A model generated the notes under the pieces. The model was not told where the DNA came from. It ran no database searches and was given only the letters and a program-made list of their open reading frames with translations. This document shows positions 24,263 to 35,813 of a stretch of 64,000 nt of DNA, piece after piece. A program made the position numbers and the translations under genes. Source of the DNA: Gnetum montanum (taxonomy: Eukaryota; Streptophyta; Gnetopsida; Gnetales; Gnetaceae); the NCBI GenBank assembly GCA_015680685.1, contig MNCI01003070.1:93714-157713 (forward strand), given 5' to 3'. Within the stretch, counting starts at the first letter, position 1. The number at the start of each line of letters is the position of its first letter.

Positions 24263-24280
24263 TCCCTACCAACGATGCCA
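24263..24280 (-). other. primer-binding site of element A
   Basis: On the minus strand TGGCATCGTTGGTAGGGA adjoins the inner edge of the 5' LTR. It resembles the Asp-tRNA-type site TGGCGCCGTTGCCGGGGA used by many plant gypsy elements, with most differences being loss of CpG or C-to-T/G-to-A changes. Confidence 0.7.
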
Positions 24281-24281
24281 A

Positions 24282-25212
24282 TGATGAGTAGCAAGGTGCC
24301 CCTACGTCAAACCATATGAATCACAAAGCGTTCACACATGATCTGGTTGAATTCCATGAACTCTATCATTTTTGACGCATTGGTCCTTTAGGAAGTGAAT
24401 CAAGCCTTAAGGTCAATTGCTGTCTTCCCAATTACACTTGTGACGTTCATTGGTATAGTTAAGTGTAACTAAGGCATTCAATTTTTATGTTTTATAGTTG
24501 GGTGCTTGAAACGTAGATAAAAAGGAATTTGATTAACTAATCTAAATTAACTAATTAACTAATCATTTAACTAATCCTAACATAAGTATCCATTTCCACT
24601 TTCTTTACATGTTCTAAGCCCACATATCTAGTGTTGGGCAACCAAGCACTACACTACTGTGCATACCAAACAATAACACTGTTGGGATTACCAAGCAAAT
24701 ACGTGTTACGTTCGAAGTGGTCATACTTATGTGTGTAATTTATCTCATTTAATTGTCTCATTAACATAATAACTAGGAAATATTTAATAATTTATCGAAA
24801 ACATTTAATAAATAATTGGAAACAATAAATGCATAAATAAAGTAGCTAATCTATCCAATGTGCTACAAGGTTTATTAGAAAGCTTGTCTTTATTGCTGCA
24901 CACATTGTCGTGATAAGGTACAACAATGCTTGAATAAAGATCTGTACACTAAATAACTCTTACTGCGAGCACTTAGAGGAAAAATTTTAACTTTCAAATG
25001 GAGAAAATGCAAGAGCTTTACTGCAACTACAACTTACTTATGCCATAAATGCAGCTGCAAACATGTATTTATAGCCGAAAATCAACACAGCATCAATGGG
25101 GCCTTATCAATGCATGGTAAGATGTGTCGACTAGGCCTTGTCAACGAGGTCTAGTTGACGAGGCCACATCGATGAGGCCTCGTTAACGCAACCAACTTAA
25201 CACGACTCATCA
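24282..25212 (-). repeat. 5' LTR of element A
   Basis: A 931-bp LTR, TGATGAG to CTCATCA, with minus-strand TATAAATA at 25066-25073 and a decayed palindrome array at about 25095-25195 (for example gatgaggcctcgttaac). It supplies the intact version of the roughly 160 bp missing at the N in the 3' LTR. Confidence 0.93.
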
Positions 25213-25217
25213 AGCTC

Positions 25218-26135
25218 CAATAGTAGTAAAATAAATGATACAAAACAAAATACCTTATCAAGCAAATTGCATTTACTTATGTAGGAAACTAACAACAACA
25301 ACAACAATTAGTTAATCTATTTAAACACATTTAATAGCATTAAATAATTAATCACATACCTTAAATTAAATAATAAAATTTATGCAAATTTTAAAGTTGT
25401 TTTAGAGCCTACAATTGATAAATGCTCATCTAAGTGTTCTCGTAGCTTACTTGGATAATGCATGCAATTCGTGGTTTGTAACTTATAAGGTATTTCTCAA
25501 AAGATATGTTGGGACAAATGCTAGGCTAATGCATGATGATAAATTAAATTTTTATGGTTTAAAGGAACCTGAGTTGAGAGTCTGCACCACTTTTATAATA
25601 AATCTTATTTTAGGAAGGAAATCAACAAATTTAAGTATAATTCATCCAGACTTACCTATTTATTATGATTCTTAAAACTTTTAAATATAATTCAGCGAGA
25701 CTTGCCTATTGTGATTCTTAAAAACAGGCCGATTCAACATATTTCCCGACTATTTAAACACTATTTAAACATTGTTTACTATTAGAGACCGTCTTATATT
25801 CATTTTATTTGTTTTGTCCTACTTCTCTATTTCTTAAAACGCTACCGAAAAAGAAGTTGAGCGTACGCCTTACCTTTTACTCTACGTCACGTGCCGGCCT
25901 TGTCCGTTACAGTGCTGATCTTGCGTCGATCTTGCAAAGAACACAGAATCAAGATGGACTACGCACCCACCAACATTGTAAGAAGTCATGGTGTTCAGTG
26001 AAAACCTTAGCGAGCACGCCTTAACCATGGTCCACGCTTAAATACTGAGGGCATACGATAAGAGTTGAAGACAATCGTTTTTGCAGGCATATAACAACGG
26101 TACTGGTGAGCAATCTGCTGGCATCCCTCCCTGTG
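25218..26135. other. upstream region of GULLO copy G1
   Basis: The first part to about 25555 matches the right flank of element B. From about 25565 (aggaacctgagttgag) it matches 50697 onward, upstream of copy G3. AT-rich with no gene; the 86-codon frame at 25415 has no motif. A possible TATA-like element (cttaaata) lies at 26036-26043, and the promoter of G1 is expected in this stretch. Confidence 0.5.
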
Positions 26136-26162
26136 ATGTCACTGTTCGTACGGAAATCAAAT

Positions 26163-28908
26163 ATGAGGCGTCATGTGAGCGGCTGGGCCTGCGCATGGTT
26201 GTGCATTGTAGCTGCCGTGAAGGCGGTGCAGGCCTGCGACATTGGAGCTCCTCTGGTAACATGCCAAAAGGAAGACACAAAATGCGAGGTACACAACAGT
26301 CAGGGGATGTGGGACGACGGCTCTACCTGCACAGTCTCAGCGGTGGCGTATCCCAAGAACGAGGCGGAGCTGCTGGCGGCCGTGGCGGTGGCCGTGCGTA
26401 CAAAGCAGAAGATAAAGGTCATAGGTCCGCTTGGCCACAGCTCCTCGCCGTTCATGTGTCCAGGCGCTGGGGGCTTGCTCATATCCACTCGGGATTTGGT
26501 GCGGACGCGCTCCGTGGACAAGCGCGCCGAAACCGTGACGGTGGACGCCGGCGTGAACATGCGGCAGGTGCAGGACGCCGTGGGCGCCGAGGGAATGGCT
26601 CTGACCACGTCCACGTCGTGGGAGGGTGTCTCGGCGGCCGGCAGCATCAGCACCGGCGCCCACGGCAGCGGACTCCACGGCCTTGGCTCCAACATCCATG
26701 ACTACGTCGTCGGAGTCCGAATCGTGGTGCCGGCGTCCCCGGCCGAGGGCTACGCCAAAGTCATCAACCTCACCCGCAACGACCCCGACCTGAAGGCCGC
26801 CGCAATGTCGCTCGGCGTGCTCGGTGCCATCTCACAGGTCAACACTAACCATGCTGCTACTGCATCATTATTATTAACCTTGTCTAAAACAGTGTTTAAA
26901 TAATCAGCTTCAATGTTGTATTGCAATACATAGTACATCTTGCAATTGGCAGATTTTTCAAACTGTGATACTTACACAGGGATATAGCATCTTCTATTAT
27001 AGAAATTCTTTGCACATGCCATTCCAGTACTTCCTCCTTTCTTTTTTTCTTTTAATGTGTGTATTATGCAATTTATCTTTTTAGTAACATTCTAACATTC
27101 ATTTAACCATTAGTATTTTACAAGAAAATTTATTGTTAATATCTCTTTTATAGTGTACATTTAGCAACATATGAACTAAAACTGAAATGCTTTTTATTTT
27201 ATTACATTTAGAGACCATTAGGATTTATTGGAATAAAAATATATAGATATATTATGGATAGAAAATATTTAATTAATAAAGTTACCAAGTTTCTTGGCAA
27301 AAAGCTCAATTAAACTATTAATCATAATTTACCATTTGTGGTGACTTTACACAAGAAAGGGATGCTCATCTTTAATTGCTCTTTATTGCACAAAACATGG
27401 GTTCTCTCTTCTCTTGGAATATGGACCAATCTTCCTCTTATATAGGTAGAATTGTCTTTTTCATGTTGGGTTATTCCAAAAGTACCTTGTATCTCATACT
27501 TTTTATAATGTGCCTTATATATCACAATGTAAAAACCCCTTGCAAGAGATAAATCATTGCCCCATGAAATTATCCTTTTTATTGGGTAGCATATAATAAG
27601 ATTTCCTTCCACACATTAAATGTTAGTTGTGCTACATTAGAGACTATAAACATATCCTCGAAATTGTCAAAGAGCTCTGAAGGTGTCGTATCTACTTTAA
27701 AAAACAGCAAATCAATCTACAAATCTTCACGCTCAATTTTATGCAATGAATTTAGACGGTGACGGAGGATTTCCATGCCATGTAATTGGTAGGTGACGTT
27801 TGCTTTGGAGCCGATGTTCAAGCGCTCGGTGTCGGAATCCCTGGACGATGACGTGGACCTTGAGGAACGCCTGGTAGATTTTCTGAACGCGACAGCCTTC
27901 GCACAAATATTCTGGTACGCCTCGCAGGGCCGCGCTTTGATGGCCCGGGTTGACCGGGTGCCCGCCAACGCTTCCGGCGACGGCATCAACAGGTCCGCGT
28001 ACCAGCCCATCACCACCGCGCAGGTGCAGGCCTCCTCCGAGAACTTCGACCAACTCCAGAAAATCCAAGACTCCGCCAAGCTCTGCAACGCCGCCCGAGA
28101 TGCCATGATCAACCGCACCAACACCGGCGACGGATTCCTCAGCACGCCGACGACGACCAACTTCACGGGCTTCCCCGTCGTCGGCTTCAACAACAAAATG
28201 GTGAACTCCGGCGGCTGCGAAAAGTACGACATGCCGGAAACGCAGAAATCTTGCCTTCCGGACCGGATCACCGACCCCAACCAGTCCGTCTGCATATGGG
28301 ATCGCCGCGCCGGTGCGAGAAAGATCTGGGACTTCCGCGTTCCTCTGCTTGCTGCCGCGGACGCCGTGCGCGATATCAAGGCCATCCGCGACCAGAGCGC
28401 GGAAGGCCGCTCCGGCTTCTGCTTCTACGACGGCGTCAACGGCATCTTCTTGCGAACGGTGAAGAAGTCGGAGGCGTACCTGGGTCCGCCCGAGGACATG
28501 GTTACGTTCGAGCTCCTCTACCCCCGGCCGGACGGGCCCCGGACTCCGGCCTGGAAAATGGACATGCTTACGGAAATCGAGCAGATGCTGCATGAGAAAT
28601 ACGGTGCGCATCTGCACTGGGGCAAGTCCGGCGGATACTACTTCGACGGCCAGGCTCGGCGTGCCACTGTGAGTCTGGAAAAATTCCTGGACGTTCGTCG
28701 CCGGTTCGATCCGGACGGCGTGTTTCTGAACGAGTGGAGCGAGAAGGTCCTCGGCCTCGCCGGCAAACGCGGGCAGGAAATCCACGACGGATGTGCTGTT
28801 GAGAAGCTGTGCAAGTGCTCGCACGATTCACACTGCGCTCCTTCTGAGGGATACTTTTGCCGCCCCGGCCGCGTCTACAGCGGCGCCCGTGTCTGCCGTA
28901 AGGGCTGA
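26163..28908 (+). CDS. L-gulonolactone oxidase-like flavoprotein, intact copy G1
   Basis: Two exons, 26163-26837 and 27793-28908, joined in phase 0 across a 955-bp GT..AG intron, give about 596 residues, normal for plant GULLO proteins. These FAD enzymes oxidise aldonolactones such as L-gulono-1,4-lactone toward ascorbate. A hydrophobic N-terminus (WACAWLCIVAAVKAVQA before CDIGAP) suggests secretion. The FAD-binding domain in exon 1 has AVAYPKNEAELLAAV, GPLGHSSSPFMCPG and GSISTGAHGSGLHGLGS. Exon 2 is the ALO-type C-terminal domain with AHLHWGKSGGYY and RFDPDGVFLNEWSEKVLGL, then the plant-specific Cys-rich tail CAVEKLCKCSHDSHC. The start at 26163 matches the other copies (MGRR or MRRH); an in-frame ATG at 26136 would add nine residues. 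No stop or splice defect is seen. Substrate and physiological role are inferred from family only. Confidence 0.9.
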
Positions 28909-30343
28909 CTGCAACAATCTCCGGCGACACAGACTTCCACCGGAGATACGTTGGTGTTTTTCACTCTTTGGCTATTCCAGCAAATCTTCCGGGTGGAATG
29001 CCATATTAAAGTCTCACCGTGTTTTAAAAATCAGACGATAAATGAGCGAGATATTTTCTTTATTTTTCACCATCACCTCCATAAAAATCTCCATGGGCAT
29101 TGGTCTTAACAGAAGTAAGATGCTATTCTATTTTAAGTAGGAAGGCTCAAGTGATTTTGCAACTTGATTATGTAATAAATAAAGATTCTCCTTGAAACTA
29201 GCTTAGTGGTAAGACTTTTACCTTGGTAACTCTAAGTTTTTAATTTTATTTTATTAAGTAACATTTAGTTATAAATTAAAAGACAAAAAAGGAAAATTCT
29301 GTGTTCAACCTAGTTTGATAGATCTAAGTTGTCTTAGTGAACTTAAATTATAGTTTTCAGTTTTGGTTGTCCATTTGCACATGTTCTTAAAGGTCTTCTA
29401 TTGTATCATTGTTCTAAGCTTGTTAAATTTCAAATTTAAATTTTCTTCTTAAATATTTCATTTTAAAAGCTATCTTTCAATCCCTTTTTTAGATATGACA
29501 TTATAAACTTTTTGTAGAAAGATGTACTCAATGTCTATAACTATCTTTTTAAGAGATTTGTTAACCTAATTAAGAGGTGTAAGTTCTATAGAAAACATGT
29601 AAGCTTCTAGTAACAAAATAACATACAAAATTGCATCTTTTAACTTAAATTGTTATAGGAAAATAATATTTCTAAACATATTCCAATCATCTTCATTGTG
29701 CTACTCAAAGTTTCACTTTCCTAGCTAAAGATTCTAAACATGTGTACAATTTACTTTTCTAGGGACCTACGATTAAGGGTTAGAACTATAGTGAGATTCT
29801 CATTAATGAGAAACTTTCAATTTTACATAAAATTGGGTCTTTAACTTTACTAAATTCTTGCTACTACTGTCATGAAGCATATCATCACGTTTATAATTAT
29901 CCAAAATTATTATTGAAGCAAGAAACTAATGATTTTTTCTCCTATTTTAAGGCACTTCTTTATGAGATTTTTTGAAATAATTGTATTAACCATGAAACTT
30001 TTCTATTTCATTGTATTTTTAGTTGGAAATATCCATAATCGTAATATATTCTCCAGAATCCGAAATCCATTTGTAATGATGTCACCACACCAAAAACTAG
30101 TAAAAAGCCTTTCCAAAAAATCGCAACCACATACTCCAACATGCTAATGATGTTGTCGCATTTCTTTGGCCTTTAATGTTGGAGCTTTTCGGGCTCCAGA
30201 CTCACCGCTTTCTAAACTTGCATAAAAATGTTACCTGATGTAATAACTTTTATTTCATTGCAAAGTTACTAATCAATAGCTAACAAGTGAGAACAACGAC
30301 CAAAAGGTCACCGGTGGAAGTCTGTGTTGGCGGAATCCTGTGG
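28909..30343. other. AT-rich spacer between convergent G1 and G2
   Basis: No gene is seen. The sequence is nearly the same as 55677-57067, apart from small indels. A downstream signal for G1 polyadenylation may be aataaataaag near 29174. The 72-codon frame at 29929 lacks motifs. Confidence 0.6.
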
Positions 30344-31425
30344 TCAATCTTTTCGGCAGACTCGGGCTTGCGCGTAGACGCGGCCGGGGCGGCAAAAGTA
30401 TCCCTCAGAAGGAGCATAGTGCGAATCGTGTGAGCACTTACAGAGCCTCTCCAGAGCACATCCGTCACGGATTTCCTGCATGCGTTTGCCGCGGAGGCCG
30501 AGGATCTTCTCGTTCCACTCGTTGAGGAACATGCCGTCCGGATCGAACCGGCGACGAACGTCTAGAAACTTGGCCAGACTTACAGTGGCCCGCCGGGCTT
30601 GACCGTCCATGTAGTAGCCGTCGGACTTGCCCCAGTGCAGATGTGCACCGTACTTTTCATGCAGCAACTGCTCGATCTCCGTGAGCACGTCCATTTTCCA
30701 GGTCGGAGTCCAAGGGTGCTTCGGCCGGTACAAGTTCAGCTCGAACGTGACCATGTCCTCGGGCGGACCCAAGTACGCCTTCGACTTCTTCAAAGTCCGA
30801 AAGATGATGCCGATGCCCTCGTAGAAGCAGAAAGCAGACCGGGTGTCCGTGCTGTGATCGCGGATGCCCTTGATGTCCCGGATCGCGTCCGCGGCCACAC
30901 GCAGAGGAATGCGGAACTCGAAATTCCATACCTTGCTAGCCTCGGCGCGGCGATCCCACGTGCAGACGGATTGGTTGGAGTTAGTGATGCGGTCCGGGAG
31001 GCATGATTTCTGCGTTTCGAGCACGCCAAACTTCTCGCAGCCACCTGTGGTGACCATCTTCTGGTTGAAGCCGACGACGGGGAAGACCGTGGAGTTGGTT
31101 GTGGCTATGGCCGAGTTGAGGAAGCCGTCGCCGCTGTTCAAGCGGTTGATCATGAAGGTACGGGAGGCGTTGCAGAGCTCGGCGGAGTTCTGGGTTTTCT
31201 GGAGCTGGTCGGCGTTCTCGGCAGAGGCGTGCACGGCGGCAGCTGTGCTGGGCTAGTACGAAGACTTGTTGATGCCGTTTCCGGAGGCGTTTGCCAGCAG
31301 CCATTTGGTGCTCTCCATCAAAACGTGGTTCTGAGAGGCGTACTAGTACGCGACGGGGAAGGCCGTGGAGTTGAGGAACTCAATTAGATGTTTGAGCCAA
31401 TCTAGGGATGTTTCCAGGGACGCTA
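30344..31425 (-). pseudogene. GULLO copy G2, exon 2 only, with two stops
   Basis: The minus strand encodes the C-terminal ALO domain and Cys-rich tail (AHLHWGKSDGYY, RFDPDGMFLNEWNEKILGL, CALERLCKCSHDSHY, where the last Cys of that motif is Tyr). Two in-frame TAG codons interrupt it: at 31253-31255, where G1 has Gln, and at 31343-31345, where G1 has Trp. Similarity to G1 is clear to SLETSLDWLKHLIEFLN near 31425; upstream the frame continues to about 31551 without clear similarity. No exon 1 is found; element C begins where it should be. G2 lies tail to tail with G1 and corresponds to G4 in the second block. Confidence 0.88.
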
Positions 31426-31686
31426 TGGTGTTGTCAGTAGATGATTCCCAATCTATTGATTCTGAGTTTAGGTATCTCGTAAGCTTGCCATGAGGACCTG
31501 TCAAGGTTAAAAGCGAATGTAGATCATCGTGCATGGCCATTTTTGTTAAACCTACCACAATAAGAAAAAGCCATGTCAAGTGATACCTATTTGTAGCAAT
31601 AGCATGTAATGAATGTTTATAAAGTAACAATAAAACATAAGACAATCATCAATTATTGTGTAAAGTTTGCAACTCGAAGTTGCCAA
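31426..31686. other. junction between G2 and element C
   Basis: An open minus-strand frame (MAMHDDLHSLLTLTGPHGK) runs from about 31540 into G2, preceded by a possible acceptor (ttgtggtag), but splicing there would not match the phase used by G1. The sequence to 31686 shows no other feature. The left boundary of element C lies somewhere here. Confidence 0.35.
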
Positions 31687-31950
31687 TTTAAGGTCTTTGT
31701 GGACCGTATTAAGACCTGAAATGAGTGCTAAAATTGCCAGTTTAAGGTCATAGCAGACCGTTACTAAGTAGACTTGAAAGCCAAAATTTCTAGTTTAAGG
31801 TCTTTGTGGACCACTAATGGGTAGATTTTGAAAGCCAAGATCACCAGTTTAAGGTCTTTGCGCACCACTAACAGGTAAACTTTGTAAAGATAGATTACTA
31901 CTTTAAGATGAGATAAAATTTTTGGTGGGCCCACCTGTTATGCTATAGAA
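31687..31950 (+). repeat. 54-bp tandem repeat upstream of the antisense gene
   Basis: The phrase tttaaggtc starts at 31687, 31741, 31794 and 31848, and as tttaagatg at 31902, giving spacing of 53-54 bp. Units contain agtttaaggtctttgtggac and gaaagcca segments. It ends near the perfect palindrome ggtgggcccacc (31924-31935). Confidence 0.8.
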
Positions 31951-32053
31951 AATCACTATGCTATAGTGGGACTACAGCATAATAATGCTACTCTATAAGG
32001 GGTATCCCACATTTATCGGGACATGAAAATGGCAAGTGTTTTACCACGTTGAC

Positions 32054-32061
32054 TATAAATA
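32054..32061 (+). promoter_or_regulatory. TATA box of the antisense gene in element C
   Basis: TATAAATA followed by GGGG lies 141 bp before the ATG. Upstream are the 54-bp repeats and the inverted repeats ggtgggcccacc (31924-31935) and cactatgctatagtg (31954-31968). Confidence 0.65.
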
Positions 32062-32194
32062 GGGGTTTACCCCTTGGTAAACTTATCGTTTTCATTGTCA
32101 GAGCTCAGAGCCTATACCCAGAGCGTAGTGCGATTATACAAAGAGAGAGCGAATTGGTGTAGCGTAGCAGTTGACAGAATTTGCGAGCGAGAGA

Positions 32195-35100
32195 ATGGCA
32201 CCCAAAGGCGAATGCAAGCACCGAGGACTTGCTAAGCTAGACGAGGTAAAGGACTCTCTAGGACGCTTGTCCAACGCGCACGTTGAGGTGCGAGAAGAGA
32301 CTCTATCAGCTCGGTAAGTCGCTACGCTACCCTCATTTTCCTGATTACGATTATCATTATTGTGATAAAATCTACATCTATTTTCACTGTTTTGGTTGTC
32401 ATTTTGGCCACTACACCGTTGCTGTTGCTGGTCGGCCACAGTGGCTGTACGGATGCTACACTACAGCTGCATGCAATATCGCCTTGACCGCTATTATTAA
32501 GAATGGAAACTGCCTTATCGAGAGGGTTTGGGTGGTTCTAGGCAGCTTACCGCATGCTTGGCGTAGCGTACTGCCCTCTAAAGGATTTAGTTATCTGCAA
32601 GATTTTTTATAGCAGCGTGATGCATGTTTAGTGTAGCGTGGCACAAGTTATTTCATGTGGCAAGATAGAGTTGGGATGGTGGGGGCACTGTGAATTCTTC
32701 CTCATTTATGTTGTTTAAGGCTACAATGTTTTTTTTGTCATTTCGCTACGCCATTGTGTCCTAAGGCCTTTAGGCCGCTATATTGGTCATGTGACATTGC
32801 TACGCTATTGAACCTATTGTTATGTTGTTAAATTTGTTTTACTATCAAGTTTGTTACATCGCCATGCCTGTTATATTGGTATGTTTGTTGTATTGTCATG
32901 CATACGCCCATGCTTGTTCGTTTGCTATCTTGCTATGCTATGCATATCGTCGTCGTCCCCCTTAAGCGTGAGTGTAACTATTATGTTGCATACCTGTTAT
33001 GTTGTACTGCGTGCTGCGTAACTATTATCATCAAGTGCACCCAGTGTTGTTACACTACACAAGGCTTGATGGCTACGCTACGCTACAAGTGTCACTTTGT
33101 TATATTGTCTATAATGTTTAACCTTGTTTTATGTGAGAGAGAAATTTGCAACCAGAAGATCATGCTATGCTACATGTAAAGAAAGGGTTATGCTATGCTG
33201 TATGTAAATAGATGATTATGCTACGCTACGTGTAAACTTCACTCGAACACAGTGCTAATGTTTGATGCTCTATTGTGTAAGGTCATGTGGAGGCCCGTCC
33301 TGATTGTCCTTGAGGTTGTAAGAGTCCTGTGCTGCCTCAGTGAACCGGTGGCCAATGTCCCCCCTCCCCATGCACATGTGGGACGGTAGGCGGTCTCGTT
33401 CCGGGAGGGCACACAGGACTTCTTACAATTCCTCCTTCGCTACTTTAGTGTGATCGTGTGGTCACACTTATTAGCTGAGATAACAGCCGCCATTACAGAA
33501 ACATTGTTGCCCAAGGCAAACCGGGGCATTCTAAAATTTTTAACTGATGGCTCAATCGGGGGAGAGGGTATAGAAGGTTTCAACCAATACCCAAAAGGTT
33601 TGAGGTGCTTAAGTTGGATCGGGAACATGCCCGAGTATAAATACTACCACTTATACAACACATTATTCATTGCCCGTCACATGGGCACCTATTTTCAAAA
33701 CCCACTTGGGACCGTTTACTATGTTGACGGGTGAGTTTTGTAAAGGTATCTCAACGTGTTATATAATACATGTTATGCTAGATAGAGGCGTTAACAGTAT
33801 ATATATTTTTTGTATATTGCCAGGTTTTATATTAACAAGAATGGTCTTCACGGTGATACAGATGCCTTGGCGTTGGCACAGACGGCCTTGCAGGAGTTTT
33901 CCTCTACTGGGAATGTGCATGCCAATGTAATAGGACAATTTGGTGGTGATTTTAAAACCTACCCGACTCGATATTCCTAATCTTATGGAAAGTGTAAGGA
34001 AGCTGGTTAGTTCGATAGGGAGTGGGCATCCCTCAAGCCGCTCACTATTGAAGACGTGCTAATGGAGCTCCCACCATTTAAACCTGGTACGCTAAACTGT
34101 GAATTTGTTGTTATATGTTCGAGTGGTGATCATTTATTTTGCTAACTTTTTCTTTTTATTTTGCAAACTATTACAGTGGCGAGGAAATCCCAAGAGGTCA
34201 TTTTGATCACCTCAGGGCATAACGAACCCAACCTATTTTTCAAGTATGGGGAGGTGGAGAAGATCCAGCATTGGCTCTGCAATGGGGCCCCAGCCATGCC
34301 TATCCACAACCTTCAGGAGGTTGGGCTGATGAACTTATTTTTTGCTATAAACTCAAGCATCCCGCCTGCCGAAATGCTTTCCCTAGCCGACTCCTTCTCT
34401 GAGAAGGCTGACCGCTTCTGTACACACGTTCACGGTGTATGGGTGGTGTTTGAATTTAATGATAAACTATTCATGGATCTCTTCGGTGTCCCTTCTAATG
34501 GTCTCCCTATAGGAGAAAAATATAAGAAAGATGAAAATCATCAGGGGGACATTAAGGAGTGGCTAGGGACGGCAAAGGACCGAAAGGGGATCTACATTGA
34601 AAAGGTCAGGCTAAAGGTGGACAAAATGATTTACCCTGTCTTATGTGCCCATGCCTTCCCCAAGCTACTCTCCCAAGGGAAAATCCTTGGAGTGGAGCAG
34701 GCTTAGATAATGAGAGATGTCATGGAAGAAGGGACTCACTACAATTGGGCCACATACCTTTGTGAAGGCTTGCAAGCTGAAATGGTCAAACTTTGTGGGA
34801 AGCTTGAGTCTCATTTCAATGTGCACTATGCCTTCTTTGTAGCCTGCATGCAGTGTTTTGTAGAATTCTTGGTAGTCCATGAGAATGACATCTGGGTGCA
34901 GCAAGAACGCAATCAGATTTCCAAACCATGGATTTGCCAAGTCTTTCATACCACACGATCCCAAGATCCCCCGAAAGTTATTGGGGAATCATTTTTGATG
35001 ACGACCAGGGATCGGGTGGCACATACCTTTTGTGCCTAGGATAGTGTGGGCGAGGCTCCCTCCATTAACACAGGCAATGTGACAAGGGGAGAACGCCTCA

Positions 35101-35729
35101 TTGCAGAAATAGTGGCAACTAGCTTGCAACATAAAAGGTCCCATCCTGCCGAAGAGACTCCCCGTACAAATGAAGAGAGGGGGAAGAAGCTATGACTCAA
35201 ACTTCGCAAAGTGTAGCCTCCAATTGGTAAGTGTGCTTGCATACTAGGTTAATGCTCACTACACTATTCTATGCTAGATAGCATTGCATGCTATAGTGTT
35301 TGTTCCAAGTTGGTATATTTTTCCTATTGTAATTACGTTTTTATTAGTAGAGGAAAGAGAAGAAGAAGGGAAGGAAGAGGTGATGGCCCCTGAAATAGGG
35401 GTGATTGGTGAAGATGAAGAGGCTCCGGCCGACGAAGAAGGGGCCCCTGCTACAGAATAAAAGGCCCCAACCGGTGAGGAGGAGGCCCTTGCCAATGAAG
35501 AAGAGGCCCCTACCAATGAAGAAAGAGCCCTAGCCGATGAAGAAGAGGTCCTTGCAAATCAGGAAGAGGCCTGCACTGATGACCCTTTTGCTGAGTGTAG
35601 TTCAGTACCAAAGGGGCATATGAGTGTCGAGGATGCTACTATGCTATTGGGTCAGCTGGAGAGCGAGGGGCTCCATTTTAACGCTGGTGAGTTTGACCTC
35701 TTGTTTGACAGTGTGTCGATGGACGACCC

Positions 35730-35813
<84 letters not shown>

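Larger units (their letters stand above)
12972..25217 (-). mobile_element. element A: complete 12-kb Ty3/gypsy retrotransposon
   Basis: The element reads leftwards. Its LTRs (12977-13767 and 24282-25212) are flanked by the same 5 bp, agctc, at 12972-12976 and 25213-25217. A degraded Asp-tRNA-type primer site adjoins the right (5') LTR. Reading leftwards, gag, protease, reverse transcriptase, RNase H and integrase follow in gypsy order to 17020, then 3.2 kb of downstream sequence with a further broken frame. Size, primer site and an extra frame after pol suggest an Athila-like element, but that lineage call is tentative. A solo LTR of related type interrupts gag. All frames are broken. Confidence 0.93.

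Noticed and set aside
25415-25675. Small gene upstream of G1
   Set aside because: The 86-codon frame has no motif, is not preserved in the matching B-block sequence, and lies in AT-rich flank.
27739-28824. Long minus-strand frame (361 codons) over GULLO exon 2, and similar ones at 54501-55592 and 57323-57955
   Set aside because: They are antisense shadows of GC-rich GULLO exons, Arg/Ala/Gly-rich without domains, and change together with the sense frame.
29929-30147. Small hydrophobic protein between G1 and G2
   Set aside because: The corresponding sequence near 56660-56850 has indels that break the frame, so it is not conserved.
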